A stretch of 64,000 bases of DNA from Tyto alba (GCF_018691265.1 NW_024881278.1:4602001-4666000), one strand, 5' to 3'; shown: positions 37,053 through 49,262, numbered from the stretch's first letter. Notes: a model not told the origin generated them from the letters alone. Numbers and translations: made by a program.

Positions 37053-39929
37053 ACTGTACTTACAGTTCTTTTCCTTACTCAGTGTTTATGCTACACACAA
37101 GTCAGTAACAGTCACGTGATAAGCAGAAAAGTAATTTGATAAAAGTCCACTATAATATGTACATTTGCCCAGCAGCACTTGGACCCATGTCCATCTCTAG
37201 TGACATAATCCTCTTAGCCCTGCACAATTCAAATAAGAGCTAAGAGTAGGTGAAATTTCCAGCACGTACCCATATGCCCACAAACTCAAATCTCCAGCCA
37301 GACAAGTGCTTTCTTCCCTCTCCTAAAAGGTGTTCCTCCCACACCTGCCTCCTTCACACAGCTACTGCTACTACCTGAGAAGAATCACACTAAACTAGGA
37401 TTCAGAACCAGTATGTTCTGCACCAACAACCAGTGAAGCGTCTACTAGCTTGTGTCTCAGCTAAGCCGGCACGATGTGGTTTGTAGAAGGAAGGAATTTC
37501 CCTTATTAGACCAACTAGTATAATTTGAAAAAGCAGATGAGCTTTCAGGACAGCTCATGGGCCTTTCTTCCAGATATAAATCATAATTGCCCAGAGTTTT
37601 ATTTAACATGTACCAGTGAGGCCACTGGTATTTAAGAAACAGCAACTGGTATACGTGGGGGAAGTTAGCAGCATAAAATTAAGAATGGTGAGGTGATAAT
37701 TTTTGCTGGATTGGGAAGAAGAAATAATTTATAGCCAGTGGAATATGAAGGTGCTGTAGGTGGAGTAGAAAATTCAAGTGTACCTTAAAACCTTTGATGT
37801 TGAACACTTACAGATTTTAGTTCCCAGGCATGACAATGGCAAGTGTGTTTTTTTCAGCACAAAAACACTTTGATGATTGAGCTGGGAAAGCTCCACAAGT
37901 TAAATTATCAGACTGGACTAGTAAATTTGCATGTCTTTTTTTGGGGACACACAGAGGGACTTTGAACTCCAGGCACTGGTGAAATCAATAGCAAATTGCA
38001 GGCTTGTCCAGATTCCCTTGCTGACCTCTGGAAGATGATGCCTGCCCTCCTCTGGCACACCATGTGGCTATAGCATGAAAAATCCTTGTGGTTCCTGATG
38101 CTTCCAATTGAGGAACACTATCTGTACAGCCACTCCAAATGGAGACCAAGAACAGTGCAAAACGTGGCATGATTCCTTCTGAAGGATTTCTAAATCAAGT
38201 AAAATGGAGAAGTGGTCAAGTCCATAATAGAGCTAGGCTTAGTATGTTTTAATAAGAAACAAAGAAAGCACTGTTTTGCACTGTATTGTTCAGGCTTGCC
38301 TTTAGGCACATGTGGAAAAATGTTTACTAAATAACTCAAATACTTAGCAGCGAGATGCATTTTATTTCAAACTGAATTTTCTGCAAGCATACACATGCCA
38401 AAAGGGAAGCAAAAGGTCATCAAATTATTCCAAGTACCAAGTTGTCAGTGCTGTTCTGCAGACACAAACCCCTTCATTTCACCAAGATTGAGCCACATAA
38501 AAACCCAGACCAAACAGATTCTTCTCTCCAAAATAAAAACAGAAACAAAAACTGTGCACCATCCTGCAATATGAGCTGGAACAGTACAGAGGGGACTCAT
38601 TATTTCAATCATGTGTGTTGTAACCATGCGTAAGGGGATTGCTTCTTTAATACGCAGCTAGGGCCCACGATCCAAGGTCAAACCTCACTCTGCCAGGTGA
38701 ATCAAGACATTTGAAAAGTGCCTGATCAGAAGAACTAGATGAAGAATATCTCCCTCTGGCCTAAATTAATTTTCTTGATATACTTCAAGCAACATGCTTT
38801 CGGACACTCAACCCTTAAGCCAGTCCCAAAACCAAATGAACAATAAGATATAAATGCTCTCCCATCTCCTCCGCAGTCCTTGCCAAATCAACTGTAGTGT
38901 TTATAGATGGCTTCACTGAGTTTTCTTTTAAAAAAATATTAAAAATTACATAAAAACAATGCATCAAAACTGACTGATGACTGCGAAAGATTTTTACTTC
39001 GAGTAAATGTCTCATTCATTTGGAAAGACACCTCCCAAACAAATGACTGATCTACTTTGCATTGGACTCTACATCTTGCCAATCAGATTGAATTACCTGC
39101 TTCTATTTTAGAAAACAGAAGTAAGGTGCTTTTTTAAACATTGTTCTTGCGTATCAGATCCCCCACCATAATGACAAGGTTGGAGATTGAAACTAATGCC
39201 AGGCAAACCTCAGGCAGGGCTGAAAGCTTCTATGAGGTACAACATGTACCCACCAGCTGCACTGTTTCCAACTACAGTCTACAGACATTTTATCTACCCC
39301 CTTAGTCACCTACTACGTGTACTTTCCCATTCTTCTACTAGACACAGCTAAGTCTTAAAGACTTTATTAAAGGTACTACTTACAGCACACTCGACCTTTA
39401 AACCATATGTTGCTGAACAACTTGATACCATTTTAAGTAGAATGATCAAACATACAAATACCTAAGATAAACACAAGCATGCTGCGGTGACATATTTCAA
39501 AATCTCCTGTTGTTTGGAATAATCACCTTCTGAGAAGAAAGCAGTGATCCAAATCCCTGCTAGTAATAAGCAGGAATGCTGCATGAGTATTATCAGTGAT
39601 CCTGCAGTTACCATCCCAAGATGTCTATAATTAACTACTGCCAAAAACAACACCACTTACCCATTCACAGGATAGTCCCAACAACTGCAAGTTTGTTCCT
39701 GACTTCAATACCCCTTTTAGTCTGAAAAGAAATTACCACACTGATTTATTCAAAAGATGTGCTTCCTGTGGGTAATCAAAGTCTTTATAAGCATCTGCAG
39801 TTTCAATTGCTTAATTTCTACTGCTGTTAGCACTGGAGAACGCACATGTGTATAAAGGAGCCAGCTGGATTCTTCTGGTTGTTTGTGCATCCTCATCAAG
39901 AATCATTCCCATCAGTTACAGCTAAACAG

Positions 39930-40105
39930 ATCTATACTGTGGTAGGCCCTAGGGGTACCAGGCAAGACCAGAGCACTGTACAAGCATGCAGCAAAAGACA
40001 GTCCCTGCCCAGAAGAGCTTACAGTCTACATGCACAAGGAATGGCAGATGCAGCAAGACACAGTGACTCATGAAACATCTGGCAGTAGCAAGCTGAGAAT
40101 GAGGA
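39930..40105 (-). mobile_element. MIR-type SINE, antisense copy
   Basis: On the plus strand the sequence reads as the reverse complement of a MIR 3' tail: GGTAGGCCCTAGGGGTACCA, GAGCACTGTACAAGCATGCA, GACAGTCCCTGCCCAGAAGA, GCTTACAGTCTACATGCACA. It is the same subfamily as the sense copy at 26.0-26.3 kb. The core is eroded and the right edge fades out near the GGCAGTAGCAAGCTGAGAATG stretch. Confidence 0.75.
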
Positions 40106-41408
40106 TTTTCTCGCGAGGGCGTTTTGTAAGCTTTGTCAGCCTCAGGTAGACTCTCCCCCAGGATATGTGGGTGGCAGGTTGAAAGCCACTGTTCTAGATC
40201 CTAGGATTTCTCCTCTGCGGAAATCACTGCAAACCACGATGACACTTGGGGAATATTGCAGGAGAGAACCCAAAGTAAGATTAGCTGCGACTGGCAGAGC
40301 AAGGACATCCAGCCGACGAGCAGCTCCTGTGGGACTCCCCTTTCTAGTTGGGACTAGACAACCTGACGTTTCAGCCCTTTAGAAGATGCAAAGCAAAAGG
40401 ACAGCTTTTGCATATGTGATTTGTAAAGCCAGGACACTCTTGCACAATAAAGCTGCCCTTGTTCATGTGGACTAGATTCGAAGAAAAACGTCAATGAGAG
40501 CCACTCCATTTCTTTAGTGGATTTGAATTAGAAGAACCATTTAGAAAGATCATTTGCTCTTCTCCAGTCACAAGACCACATAACGTCTTTTAATGCCACT
40601 TCCCTTACTTCTTCTTTAAAGGCTGCTACCTTTTCTGAGTTAACAGGAGCTGTATGTTCAGCTGCTTTTCCGTATGTGAAACTCGCTCTAAACCAAATGG
40701 GAAGACATTTGCATGTGAGCTCCTGGGAGGCAGTATTTGCCATTCTCATTTTATGTCTCTTGACATGAAGAAAAATTGATTTATCTGCAAACTACATAAA
40801 ACAGCATTTTGCATATCTTTGTACCGAACAGTTCAAATACGGACAAAAAGGAAGGTGTTTTTTCACAGTCTAGAGGCAGAACTAAACATCCTTTAGATAC
40901 GGTGGCATCTGAGGAATAATGTCAGCTTCTCGGTTTCATACGGGACTCTGCCTGGTAGCTGCTTATGGCTTTTAATGCTCAGGCTTGCTATCAAAGATAT
41001 CATCTACCTGGCAACCTTGAACAGTAAAAATTCCTCTATTTTTCATTTAAGTATCTAGATTTTTCCCACCTACTGACTTGCTGAAATGAGATGGATTTAT
41101 TTCTCAAATATGAGATAGCTTTGTATTTCCAGAAGCACATACTTATGCCACTCTAAGTGTGACTACTCCAAAAAATATTAAATTCCATTTTCTAACTCTC
41201 ACTCTCAGTAAGGTCTGTCCTTGCTGATAGAAGTGCCAAGCTCCCTGCAGGGTTTTGCATAGGACAGAGAGAAGATAGAGTACAACAACCTACTAAAAGC
41301 CCAATCTGACTGTGCAGTGAAGGCACAAGCTGTAGATCAAAGATGCCATGATAAAAGAGAGTCTGAACATTTCAGAGCTTGCAAAGTGACACTTAATTTT
41401 TTTTTTAG

Positions 41409-41571
41409 AAATTTAAATCTGACAAAAGCATATCAGCTTTCCAACAGCAACATTACTGAGAACACAGCTGCAAATGGATGTCCTACAAGCAAACAATCAA
41501 CTGTGGATCTCCACAGAAAGGAAGTTCCAACGAGCTTCTCAGATCTCTCTTCAACTTCTAATCAACTATAA
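41409..41571 (+). CDS. candidate terminal coding exon, unknown protein
   Basis: I do not recognise the product. A strong 3' splice site (CTTAATTTTTTTTTTAG) ends at 41408. The frame that begins with the last base of a codon is open for about 53 codons to TAA at 41569-41571. The translated tail is polar and rich in Ser, Thr and Asn (NLTKAYQLSNSNITENTAAN then TSKQSTVDLHRKEV and SFSDLSSTSNQL), like the cytoplasmic tail of a membrane receptor or a disordered C-terminus. It has no hydrophobic segment. AATAAA follows five bases after the stop (41577-41582), unusually close. The sequence past it is not notably GT-rich, which weakens the poly(A) reading. Confidence 0.17.
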
Positions 41572-41576
41572 AGAAC

Positions 41577-41582
41577 AATAAA
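41577..41582 (+). terminator. candidate poly(A) signal
   Basis: An exact AATAAA begins five bases after the TAA of the candidate terminal exon at 41409-41571. A clear GT-rich downstream element is missing, so this is only suggestive. Confidence 0.15.
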
Positions 41583-41854
41583 ATTACAGAAGCAGGAAAC
41601 CATGCTTCCTACTCTTTCATGAAAATCCTTTGAAACTCCTCCACTAAAGTGAAGATTTAAATAGTCTCCTAGTTATAAAATAATCTCTGCTTGTTTTCAT
41701 CAACATGCCAGTTTCAGCCTCTTGGAAAACTCTTCTCTCACCTCAAGCAAATACATACCCACATACAGCTACTGAGATTCATTAGCTAGTTACCTATATG
41801 CATGAGCTCTTGTTTGCTACAGGAAGCCCTTCAGATGGGTAGAAAAGGAAGGGC

Positions 41855-42085
41855 ACCTCAGATCTGAGTCAGTGAAAGAAATAGGACTCAGGAGAGGCAA
41901 ATGCGGGGTTTGATTCTGTTTCAAGGTACCTGTGTAATCCTGAACAGGTCATGGAGAACTTTGCTCTGCCTTAGTTCTCCAGCTACAATATGGAGTGGTA
42001 ATTCTCTGCCTCAGGGGAATCCTACAGTGCTGGAATCATGAAGGCTCAGCTAGTGTGGGGCTGCAGCACTCATAAATATTTAAAG
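41855..42085 (+). mobile_element. MIR-type SINE, sense, diverged
   Basis: The order of short blocks follows a MIR: a TTTGATTCTGTTTCAAGG segment, TGTGTAATCCTGAACAGGTC, CTCTGCCTTAGTTCTCCAGC, TACAATATGGAGTGGTAATT, CTGCCTCAGGGGAATCCTAC, then a GCTGCAGCACTCATAAATAT segment. The spacing between the 'ctgaacaggtca', 'gccttagttctcc' and 'atggagtggtaat' blocks is right for the family, although identity is low. Confidence 0.65.
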
Positions 42086-45000
42086 AGAATGAAACCAGGA
42101 GAGAGGAAAAGACAGGGGGTTTTAATCCACTTCAAATTTACTTTTTTCACTACAAGTATGGAACTGGTAAAACCAAGTAATCTGATCTTACTGCAGTGAT
42201 GCCACAACAGGCAATGCTAATCATAACATGAAGGCAGCTGAGTGTAGAAATGTGTTTCTTTTTGGCACTGTCTGTTCTTTTGGCTGTCACACACCCCCAG
42301 GAGTTGAATGAGTCAAGACATGGAAAAAAAATCCCATCAACACGACAACACTCAATTTGCCTGCTACTTTCATGAACTCTTCAGCTAAGCCCCAGGTTTT
42401 CTAACCCTTCAAGGTGTGGACATAACATGTTTGCAGATGCGTCCTCTTCGCTCACACTAGAGTTGGAACTTAACACCTGGTGGTATAAGTAACAGGAGGC
42501 CAGAAATATCTGAAATAAAGCTTGATACTCACATGTATCAGTACCAACTACATGACACACCCCATCCTGTAATGGACCATGAAAAGGGTCACACCTTCCG
42601 TTTCTAACATTGAAATTAGTAGCAAAGCCTGCCTCTAACACAGTCCAGATGTTCTGGGAAGCCAACTGCAGGTGTGGACAGTCGCTCACCTTAAGTCACA
42701 CCCTCAAGTGACATGAACTAGTGCTGAACTTCGAGGAGGTGACAGCCCTTTGCTGTGGAGCGCCCAGGAGCTAACTGTGCAGGAAGAGGTGGGAGTAGGG
42801 GGCACTCCTTGTCACAGGCAGCTCGAGCCAAGGCCAGTATTGATCTTACTGACCAGGAATTACTCCCAGCTGCCTTGTGGCAGCAGAATTCTCATTGGTG
42901 ATGGCAGCCAGATGAAGGATAATAAACCTGCAACTGCTTTTCACTGAAGCGGGAGCCGGAAGGACACTGGCACTCACAGACGTGTATCCGAGAGGTGTAA
43001 GACATATTTTCTTCCACTGACTTCCTGGGAGATTACACAGTACCATGTCAAAGAGCAAGACTAATCTTTTCTCTTGAAAAGAAAGAAAAAAAAAATGAAT
43101 GCATACAAGCATTCACAGGTTAACAGTGGACAATAGCATGCAATTTGGCCCAAAAGTCAAATGACCAGTGATAAAGACAGCAGGAGGAAAGACTTTTACT
43201 TAACTTACTGGGACTAAGACTCTTCGTGCCTTGGAAAATGGCAGCAGTCAACAGTCTGATATACAAGACTTCTGATGGTTAAATTGAAATCTAGTAGCAA
43301 CACTGCACATGTGTTTTTAAGGAAACTAAAACATTCCACAACTTAAGGAGTCATCTTCTGATGACTCCAGCTTCTGCATTTCCCTAGACTGACTAGCTCT
43401 TCCAAGTAAAATCTCCTGAGGAGAGCTCAGACAACTCTAGCAAGAGCAAATTCATTAACCCGACACACAGTCATATAAAGTGCCTGGCTGCAACACAACA
43501 AATGCAGCCTTCGTGGCAGTTCACTATGGCAAAGCCCGTGCCACTTCAGCGGCAGGCACTCTATGCTGAATGCTCACAGAGGTCTGCTTAGTAGTTACTA
43601 AGTACATGTTGTTTTGCAGATAGCATAAAACTAACAAACATGATGGATAGTTTGGGGAGAGACGTGCCATGACTGCTTTTTCACCCAATGCCATATGTGC
43701 AGAGCTTTTCTTTTTGGCAGTACAACACCCAGTATCTCAAGCTGTTTATTGTCTGCCAGATGGACTGTGAAATGTATACTGTTCATAACGAGATTATGCA
43801 AGTTGTCTATTGTTTGAAAAATAATCTCAGCATTATCCTCTGTACCCTTTTAATGGGTTTCCCTTTTATACAAATTAGGAAGTCCAATTTTTCTTTTTAA
43901 ATACTTGTAGCTATCTGCTTTCAGCTTTACAAATAACATCTTATTTAGGCACATATTTCAACAGTGTTAAGGGAAAACAGGATTTTTTTTTTTTTTGCAT
44001 GAATGAAAGTATAAAGACCATATTATTGCATGGAACTATACATTTTAACTCTGATCACATACCTATATTTCTCAGTGTCCTAGAAATAATAAACAAGATG
44101 TGATGATGCAGTTGCTAAGAGTTACAGCTGTTAGCCCCAGTGGAAGAAACAACTACCTTTCTGGAAAACACATAATTTGGGGTTTATGATTGCAGCTCCT
44201 CAAGCCAACGACTATCTGAACTACAAATTATGCAGCTCACCTAATATTCATGTGGTGATTTTCTTGTGGTTATTGACAATCCCAAGGATTTAATGGGTTT
44301 TAAATACAGACATCTTTCAGATTAGGTGATTCTTCATCGCTTGGTGGGCAATGATGTATCAGAATTTCATATTCTTCCAATCAGCTAATAAATAAAACTA
44401 CATACCTTAAAAAGCAAGACTCAGCATGACTACTGCTGTTCCTCGAGTTATATCCACTGACGTCACCCATCTACCAAAGGTCTGCCCATTTCACACTCAT
44501 CCCTTGCTGATCCTCTTCACTGAATCCTGATGGGAAAAGCCTTTGAAAACCGTTCATCTTCTTACACTGCCACCACTGCAGAAATTAGCTAGTGCTCTTG
44601 CTATAAGTTCCAAGATTCAGGCTCTGTCTTCTGCAAGACACAGCTGGGAACACCTGTAACACACCCTTTCAATATGAAAAGGCCCTCAAGCTCTGACCTG
44701 CAAGGCATGCCAGAAGTCAAGGATACTGGTTGCAACTTTCACCTGTAGAGTCTGCTATGCTACTTTTTGATTATCTATAGCTTGAACTAAGCTTATTAAC
44801 ACTAATGCAGCATCAACCTGAAGGTCAAAGGGTTGGAATGTCACACATCTAACTCACGTGAAACTCCTAAATAATCATGTATGAGCTTTGAAATAGTACA
44901 AACCAGACATTTTTATAACTAACTCAGAATCAAATGAGCAATATAAACTCTTTCCTTTCCCCTCACCCTGCCATCCCAGGAAGAATCACAGCTTGGATTC

Positions 45001-45521
45001 ACCCACAGGTGGCAGTACTTCAGTGGCAAACACAATCACACAATAACCATGCTGGGATCCTGCAGAGCAAAATTAGTTGCAAAAGAACATATGTACATAT
45101 ACTAGTGTTAATATGGTTCCTTAGTCAAAGCAGCTCTAAAATGAGTGAAAAAAAGAGAGTTTCTCTGGGCTAAAGATATTACAAGGGAGAACAAGAATGA
45201 ATAGTGGCCTGTAGCCACTTTTAGCAAGGTAAAATGTGGAATATTACCTGATTTAAAATCATGAAATTGAAGAGAATTAACTGATAGACATTTTTCAGTT
45301 CCTCTCCAACTAAGAGGAACGAAAGGATTTGATAAGCTATGGAAACTCACTTGAAAAACCCACAGCATTAATTCTTGTGATAAGCAAGCAGTTATTTTTC
45401 TTGAAAGAGTTCATTGTTCATAAGTAATTTAAGGACAAATTCCAATTCAGGAAAATACATTTCATAGCAAAATTTAATACAACATCCGAGAGTGACAGGA
45501 AATTCAGGGCAGCAGGATTTT
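42086..45521. other. non-coding stretch
   Basis: It contains a doubtful minus-strand exon-like segment at 42533-42634, AT-rich complex sequence at 43.65-44.1 kb, T14 at 43.98 kb and the possible conserved block at 44.09-44.40 kb. Confidence 0.5.
44090..44400. other. possible conserved non-coding element
   Basis: A block of complex, repeat-free, AT-leaning sequence: AATAAACAAGATGTGATGATG, GGTTTATGATTGCAGCTCCT, ACAAATTATGCAGCTCACCT, AATATTCATGTGGTG, GTTATTGACAATCCC. It holds forkhead-like (AATAAACA), homeodomain-like and octamer-like (TTATGCAG, ATTCAT) words. There is no open frame of note. No alignment was available. Confidence 0.25.
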
Positions 45522-45527
45522 TTTATT
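45522..45527 (-). terminator. candidate poly(A) signal, minus strand
   Basis: AATAAA on the minus strand lies 77 bases past the stop of the candidate exon 45604-46026. It sits inside an A/T homopolymer stretch (plus T-run at 45518-45537), where such hexamers arise easily. Confidence 0.15.
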
Positions 45528-45603
45528 TTTTTTTTTGTAGATCCAATTCTTGAGGTCTATTTTTAATGTTGATTCATAAAAACGTTGCTTTACTCAAACA
45601 TTT

Positions 45604-46026
45604 CTAAAGCTGTGATTTGGCTCTTTTGGGGAGGGGGAGAACTGGAAAACATTCTTGTCTTGGCCAGAAGGTATGAACTTGTTCTTGCATTTGACCTCCT
45701 CTGTACAACACAGGCACAAACATTGGTGTAGCAGAAGTTCGCTTAAAATACACTTGAGCAAGGCTCTGCTGTGTTAGATGTTGCACAATGGTGTCGAGCA
45801 CTTTGTGTTGGCAATAATCTGAATATCTCCATCTTTTTTCCTCTCCCACGTTACCCAGAGAGTGCTCAGGACTTTTTAAGACATTGACTTTGTGTCTTTT
45901 TATTTCATTCCGAGCGAGCTTTAAGAAGTCTTGTGTTTTCCAGATTTCCTCTACATTCATTAAGCACTGGAAAGTTAAATTCTCCTGTAATTCCTGGAGT
46001 TCATGTATTAAGAAAGACCATGACAA
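45604..46026 (-). CDS. candidate terminal coding exon, unknown protein
   Basis: I do not recognise the product. On the minus strand a good 3' splice site (TTTCTTATTTCATGTTTTACCAG) ends at 46027. After it a frame stays open for 140 codons and stops at 45604. The translation is mixed and hydrophilic rather than low-complexity: an amphipathic start (FLIHELQELQENL), a basic middle (KLARNEIKRHKVNVLKSPE), then SDYCQHKVLDTIVQHLTQQ and a proline- and basic-rich C-terminus ending KRAKSQL. There is no signal peptide or membrane segment. An AATAAA lies 77 bases past the stop (plus 45522-45527). The start is in phase 0, matching the end of the candidate exon at 48164-48258. Against it, a frame of this length is expected about once by chance in 64 kb, and no family is recognised. 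Confidence 0.22.
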   Translation of the reverse strand: MSWSFLIHELQELQENLTFQCLMNVEEIWKTQDFLKLARNEIKRHKVNVLKSPEHSLGNVGEEKRWRYSDYCQHKVLDTIVQHLTQQSLAQVYFKRTSATPMFVPVLYRGGQMQEQVHTFWPRQECFPVLPLPKRAKSQL

Positions 46027-49000
46027 CTGGTAAAACATGAAATAAGAAATGTATGGCAGATGCATCCCTGCTATATTCTATTATAAACTGCATGCCAAAG
46101 AACTGCTTGGGTCCTAGACAGTCGGAGGCAGCCAACTGAAGAAACCTGCAACATAGCAGAATTACAGTCCCTGGTTGCAGAGCAGGACTGGCACTGCCAG
46201 GAGAAGAAACTCACGGTGCTCAGCCCAGTGCAGAAAGCACCTCCCTTCCACAGGATGTCAACACCCTAAGAAATGACTGCCACCAGCTCAGGTTCTTCCC
46301 GTTGCACTGCAATTTGGCAGGGCCCTCTTGGAGCTACATAATCAAGTCCTTATTTTCCTGCTAGCTTCATGATGACTATGTTTCTCCCAGACCACTCCTT
46401 CGCTTTCTCATTTTGCCTCTCCATTTTCTACCATTTCTTTAGTAAAGGTTAAGCCAATTTAAAGCTTTCAATAGGCAGCATTCAGTCACCCAGGAGCCTG
46501 ATGGTGTCTGCTTGTCCTCAGAATGGGCACAGAAAAGGCAACAGCAATGGAAGGTTTTCCATGCACTGTCCCACCCAGGATGCCAAGTACCTTGACCTGC
46601 AGGTCTTCTCCCATAAGGACATGAGGGTACTTCATTATCTTGTAGCATCATTAGGTTGCTCGGTGAGAGCTACAGTGTCAAACAAGGGTGGGTCTGTCAA
46701 ATGCTGCCAGTTGGGATGAGATCATCTGGCCAATGAGACAGCCCAGAGACCATTTGCTTTCACCTAGACTTCAAAGGCCACATTGCTTCCAGTCAATAAC
46801 CAAAGTCTACTTGGTTCACGCAAATGACCTACAGATGAGGTACTTCACATTTCATTATTGAACCTCTGACCCACCCATTGTCCAGTCCCTATTTTTCCCC
46901 TCAACTGTCCAACTGGATACCCCAAATAAGCTAAAGCACAGTGCCCGAGAGTCATACAGTGCTGACTTTCCACGGCTCTAAAAGGCAAACCCTGCACTCA
47001 CATAAATATTTCTAAGCTCCAACTCAATAAACAGGCCCTTCATGAGAATATAAAAATAACTGAGCCATGCTCCAAGACCTTTCACGTTGCTGGAGAGGTG
47101 CAAAGGGTGTGCAGTGTAAATAAGAATCAGGTTCACAATTTCTATGCATGCTCTTGTTTTCAATTACACTTAGATTTGTTTCAGCTTTAAAATGAAGCTT
47201 GAACTGATGCCAGATTTTTTTTTTTCTTAAATCCCAATACATTCCAGATTAGCTGTGAACAACAGTTACTCTTTTCCATTCTCAGCCTACTACTTTTTAA
47301 GGGACACAGAAAAGAAACTCAGATTTAGGATCTGGTCTAGTGGAGAGGACCCGATCTCTTGCAATGAGCACAGGTGCTTCTGTATTGAAGTATTAATCAA
47401 CCAAAGTCCCATATGACCATTTTATTATGTCGGTATGGCAAGCAGTCAGCTTTGGGGTTTCTTCAGAAGCTCATGAGGTCAGTCCGTCTCTTTAAAGCAA
47501 AAATAATGACTCTCCAGCAAATAGTAAGAGTTGGCAGCTGTGATGTTGAGATGATGTAATTGTACACAGTGGTGATGTGAGATTTTTCTTGGTTCCTAGA
47601 AGCCAATACTGCAGAGGTAATCATAATAACAACAGTATTTGCTTAAAAGTTTTGGACAAGAAAGAAGACCAAGTTTCTTGCAAAAACGAACAGCGATCAC
47701 AGAGAGTGAAAGGTCAAAAACTGGCTGTCAGAATTGGAAGCAGTTAAGGCCAGGCTCTGGCACTGAAAATGCAAGGTAGCAAGCAGTGCAAAGAGCTGAT
47801 TATTTCCCCTGTGCTAACACACACATCTTCATATCCTGAGCACTCTGGGCTACCTCCTTCTTCACACCTCCTCTGTTAACAGGTGGTTATCTTCTTAGTT
47901 TTGTCATGGGACAAATGACGGTATGGAATTATTGACTATTAGTAGGCTCCCCTAGAGTAAATATGTGGCACTATATATCTTGGCAAAATGGGATGGACAC
48001 TTAACGCTGAATCAGTGACTCAGAGAACCAACTTTCTCGGTTTTATTAGTGTTGGTGAGTTTACCGAAAAAATAACTACTTAAAAAAAGAGCCATGGGTT
48101 TTTCTTCTACAGCTAAAAAGGACTAGGCAGGTTCAAAACTGGATAGCTAAAATATCTGGTCACCTTAGCTCTGGAAGGCTTCCTGAGTTTTGCATCTTGT
48201 AGTACCCCCCATCCTTCTTTAATTCTCAGGTTTGAAACACAAGAAGAATGCCATTTAACTGAAACAGGTAATGCGTGTAAAAAAATGCTGGGCCACAGTA
48301 GTCTGACCAAACTACTTTCGCAGTGTGGCCCATTCCATTACAACTCCTATTTACTGCTGCAAATGTGGCAAATAAAACTTCTTACACTGTGTCACTGTCT
48401 CTCACTGGCTTTTGCGCTTTAATGGCTTGTGAAGGCAAAACATCATAAAGGTATATATAATTTTGGTCACTCTAAACACCTCCTAGATTCACGGGGACTG
48501 AAAGTTGTGCCTTATGTCATCCAAGAAGTAGAAAACCTCAAGTTGAAACAAGGCTGGGGTGTGACCTACCAGTAAGATTTAACATCACAGCGAACAAGTA
48601 AACACTGTAGAAGGAGGAAAAAAAGCTGGCAGACATTTTTGCTGCAGATTAGAACTGGATTCATTAGAAAGCTTTTATTTTGTTTTAAATCTGAGAGATT
48701 ATGTGCAAATGATGGTAAGAATGCTCTTACTTGGTTTTAGATTTTATGATTTTTTCCCCTCTGACATTAAAGTTAGCTTAATGAGAGCTGAAGTTAGCTC
48801 CAATTACTGTAGAAGTACTGAAATACAGATAATGCAACTACTAAGAGGAAAAGGAAACCTAAAAACTTCTGAGTTTTGTTTACTTTTATTGACATGGATG
48901 GTTAGCATTTATGATAAAGGAGGTTTGTTAAAAAAGCGGGTTTTTTCCTTTCAGTTACCTTATCAAGAGCTCTTGACATATATATGTAAATGTATATTTA

Positions 49001-49079
49001 TAAAGAGAGAGAGTACATCCCCTGCCTGTGTTTCAAAACTGGAGGATATAAGGATTAAATATTTGTAATGTAAAAAATG
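46027..49079. other. non-coding stretch between exon candidates and CR1
   Basis: If the two minus-strand exon candidates are real, 46027-48163 is their intron. It has no repeat I recognise. From 48.26 kb to the CR1 piece at 49.08 kb it is AT-rich and otherwise empty. Confidence 0.5.
48164..48258 (-). CDS. candidate internal coding exon, unknown protein
   Basis: On the minus strand a splice acceptor (TTACACGCATTACCTGTTTCAG) ends at 48259 and a donor, CTAAG|GTGACC, follows 48164, enclosing 95 bases. Read in the frame that starts with the last two bases of a codon, it is open for 31 codons (KWHSSCVSNLRIKEGW then VLQDAKLRKPSRAK) and ends at a codon boundary, in phase with the candidate terminal exon at 45604-46026. 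No further exon upstream could be picked out. Short decoy exons with such signals are common in introns, so this stands or falls with transcript or conservation data. Confidence 0.16.
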
Positions 49080-49262
49080 GTTATAGAGCACTGGAATAAG
49101 CTGCCCAGGGAAGTGGTGGAGTCGCAATCCCTGGAGGTATTTAAAAGACGCATAGATGCAGCACTTAGGGACATGGTTTAGCAGTGGACTTGGCAGTGTT
49201 AGGTTAATGGTGGGACTCGATGACTGTAAATGTCTTCTCCAACCTAAACAATTCAATGATGC
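49080..49262 (+). mobile_element. CR1 LINE, short 3' terminal fragment
   Basis: The fragment is a heavily truncated CR1 copy in sense orientation that keeps only the last 180 bp or so. It starts near a GGAATAAGCTGCCCAGGGAA block (the CR1 'lone gene' region before the tail), continues through GTGGTGGAGTC, CCCTGGAGGTATTTAAAAG, a GGTGGGACTCGATGA block and TCTTCTCCAACCTAAAC, and ends AATTCAATGATG, a worn form of the ATTCTATG tail. It is more diverged and less GC-rich than the 53.6-kb copy, so it belongs to a different or older subfamily. A minus-strand open frame overlapping it is antisense CR1. Confidence 0.92.

Larger units (their letters stand above)
34919..39929. other. non-coding stretch
   Basis: It holds the bounded segment at 36.1-36.4 kb and T19 at 37.03 kb. 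A short minus frame at 39462-39656 translates to a hydrophobic stretch but has poor splice context. Nothing else is supported. Confidence 0.55.

Noticed and set aside
39462..39656. Minus-strand frame with membrane-like residues
   Set aside because: It lacks an ATG at its head and has a stop at the only possible donor. AT-rich DNA often yields such hydrophobic translations.
40528..40749. Minus-strand 73-codon protein-like frame
   Set aside because: There is no good acceptor or donor in the right phase and no recognisable motif.
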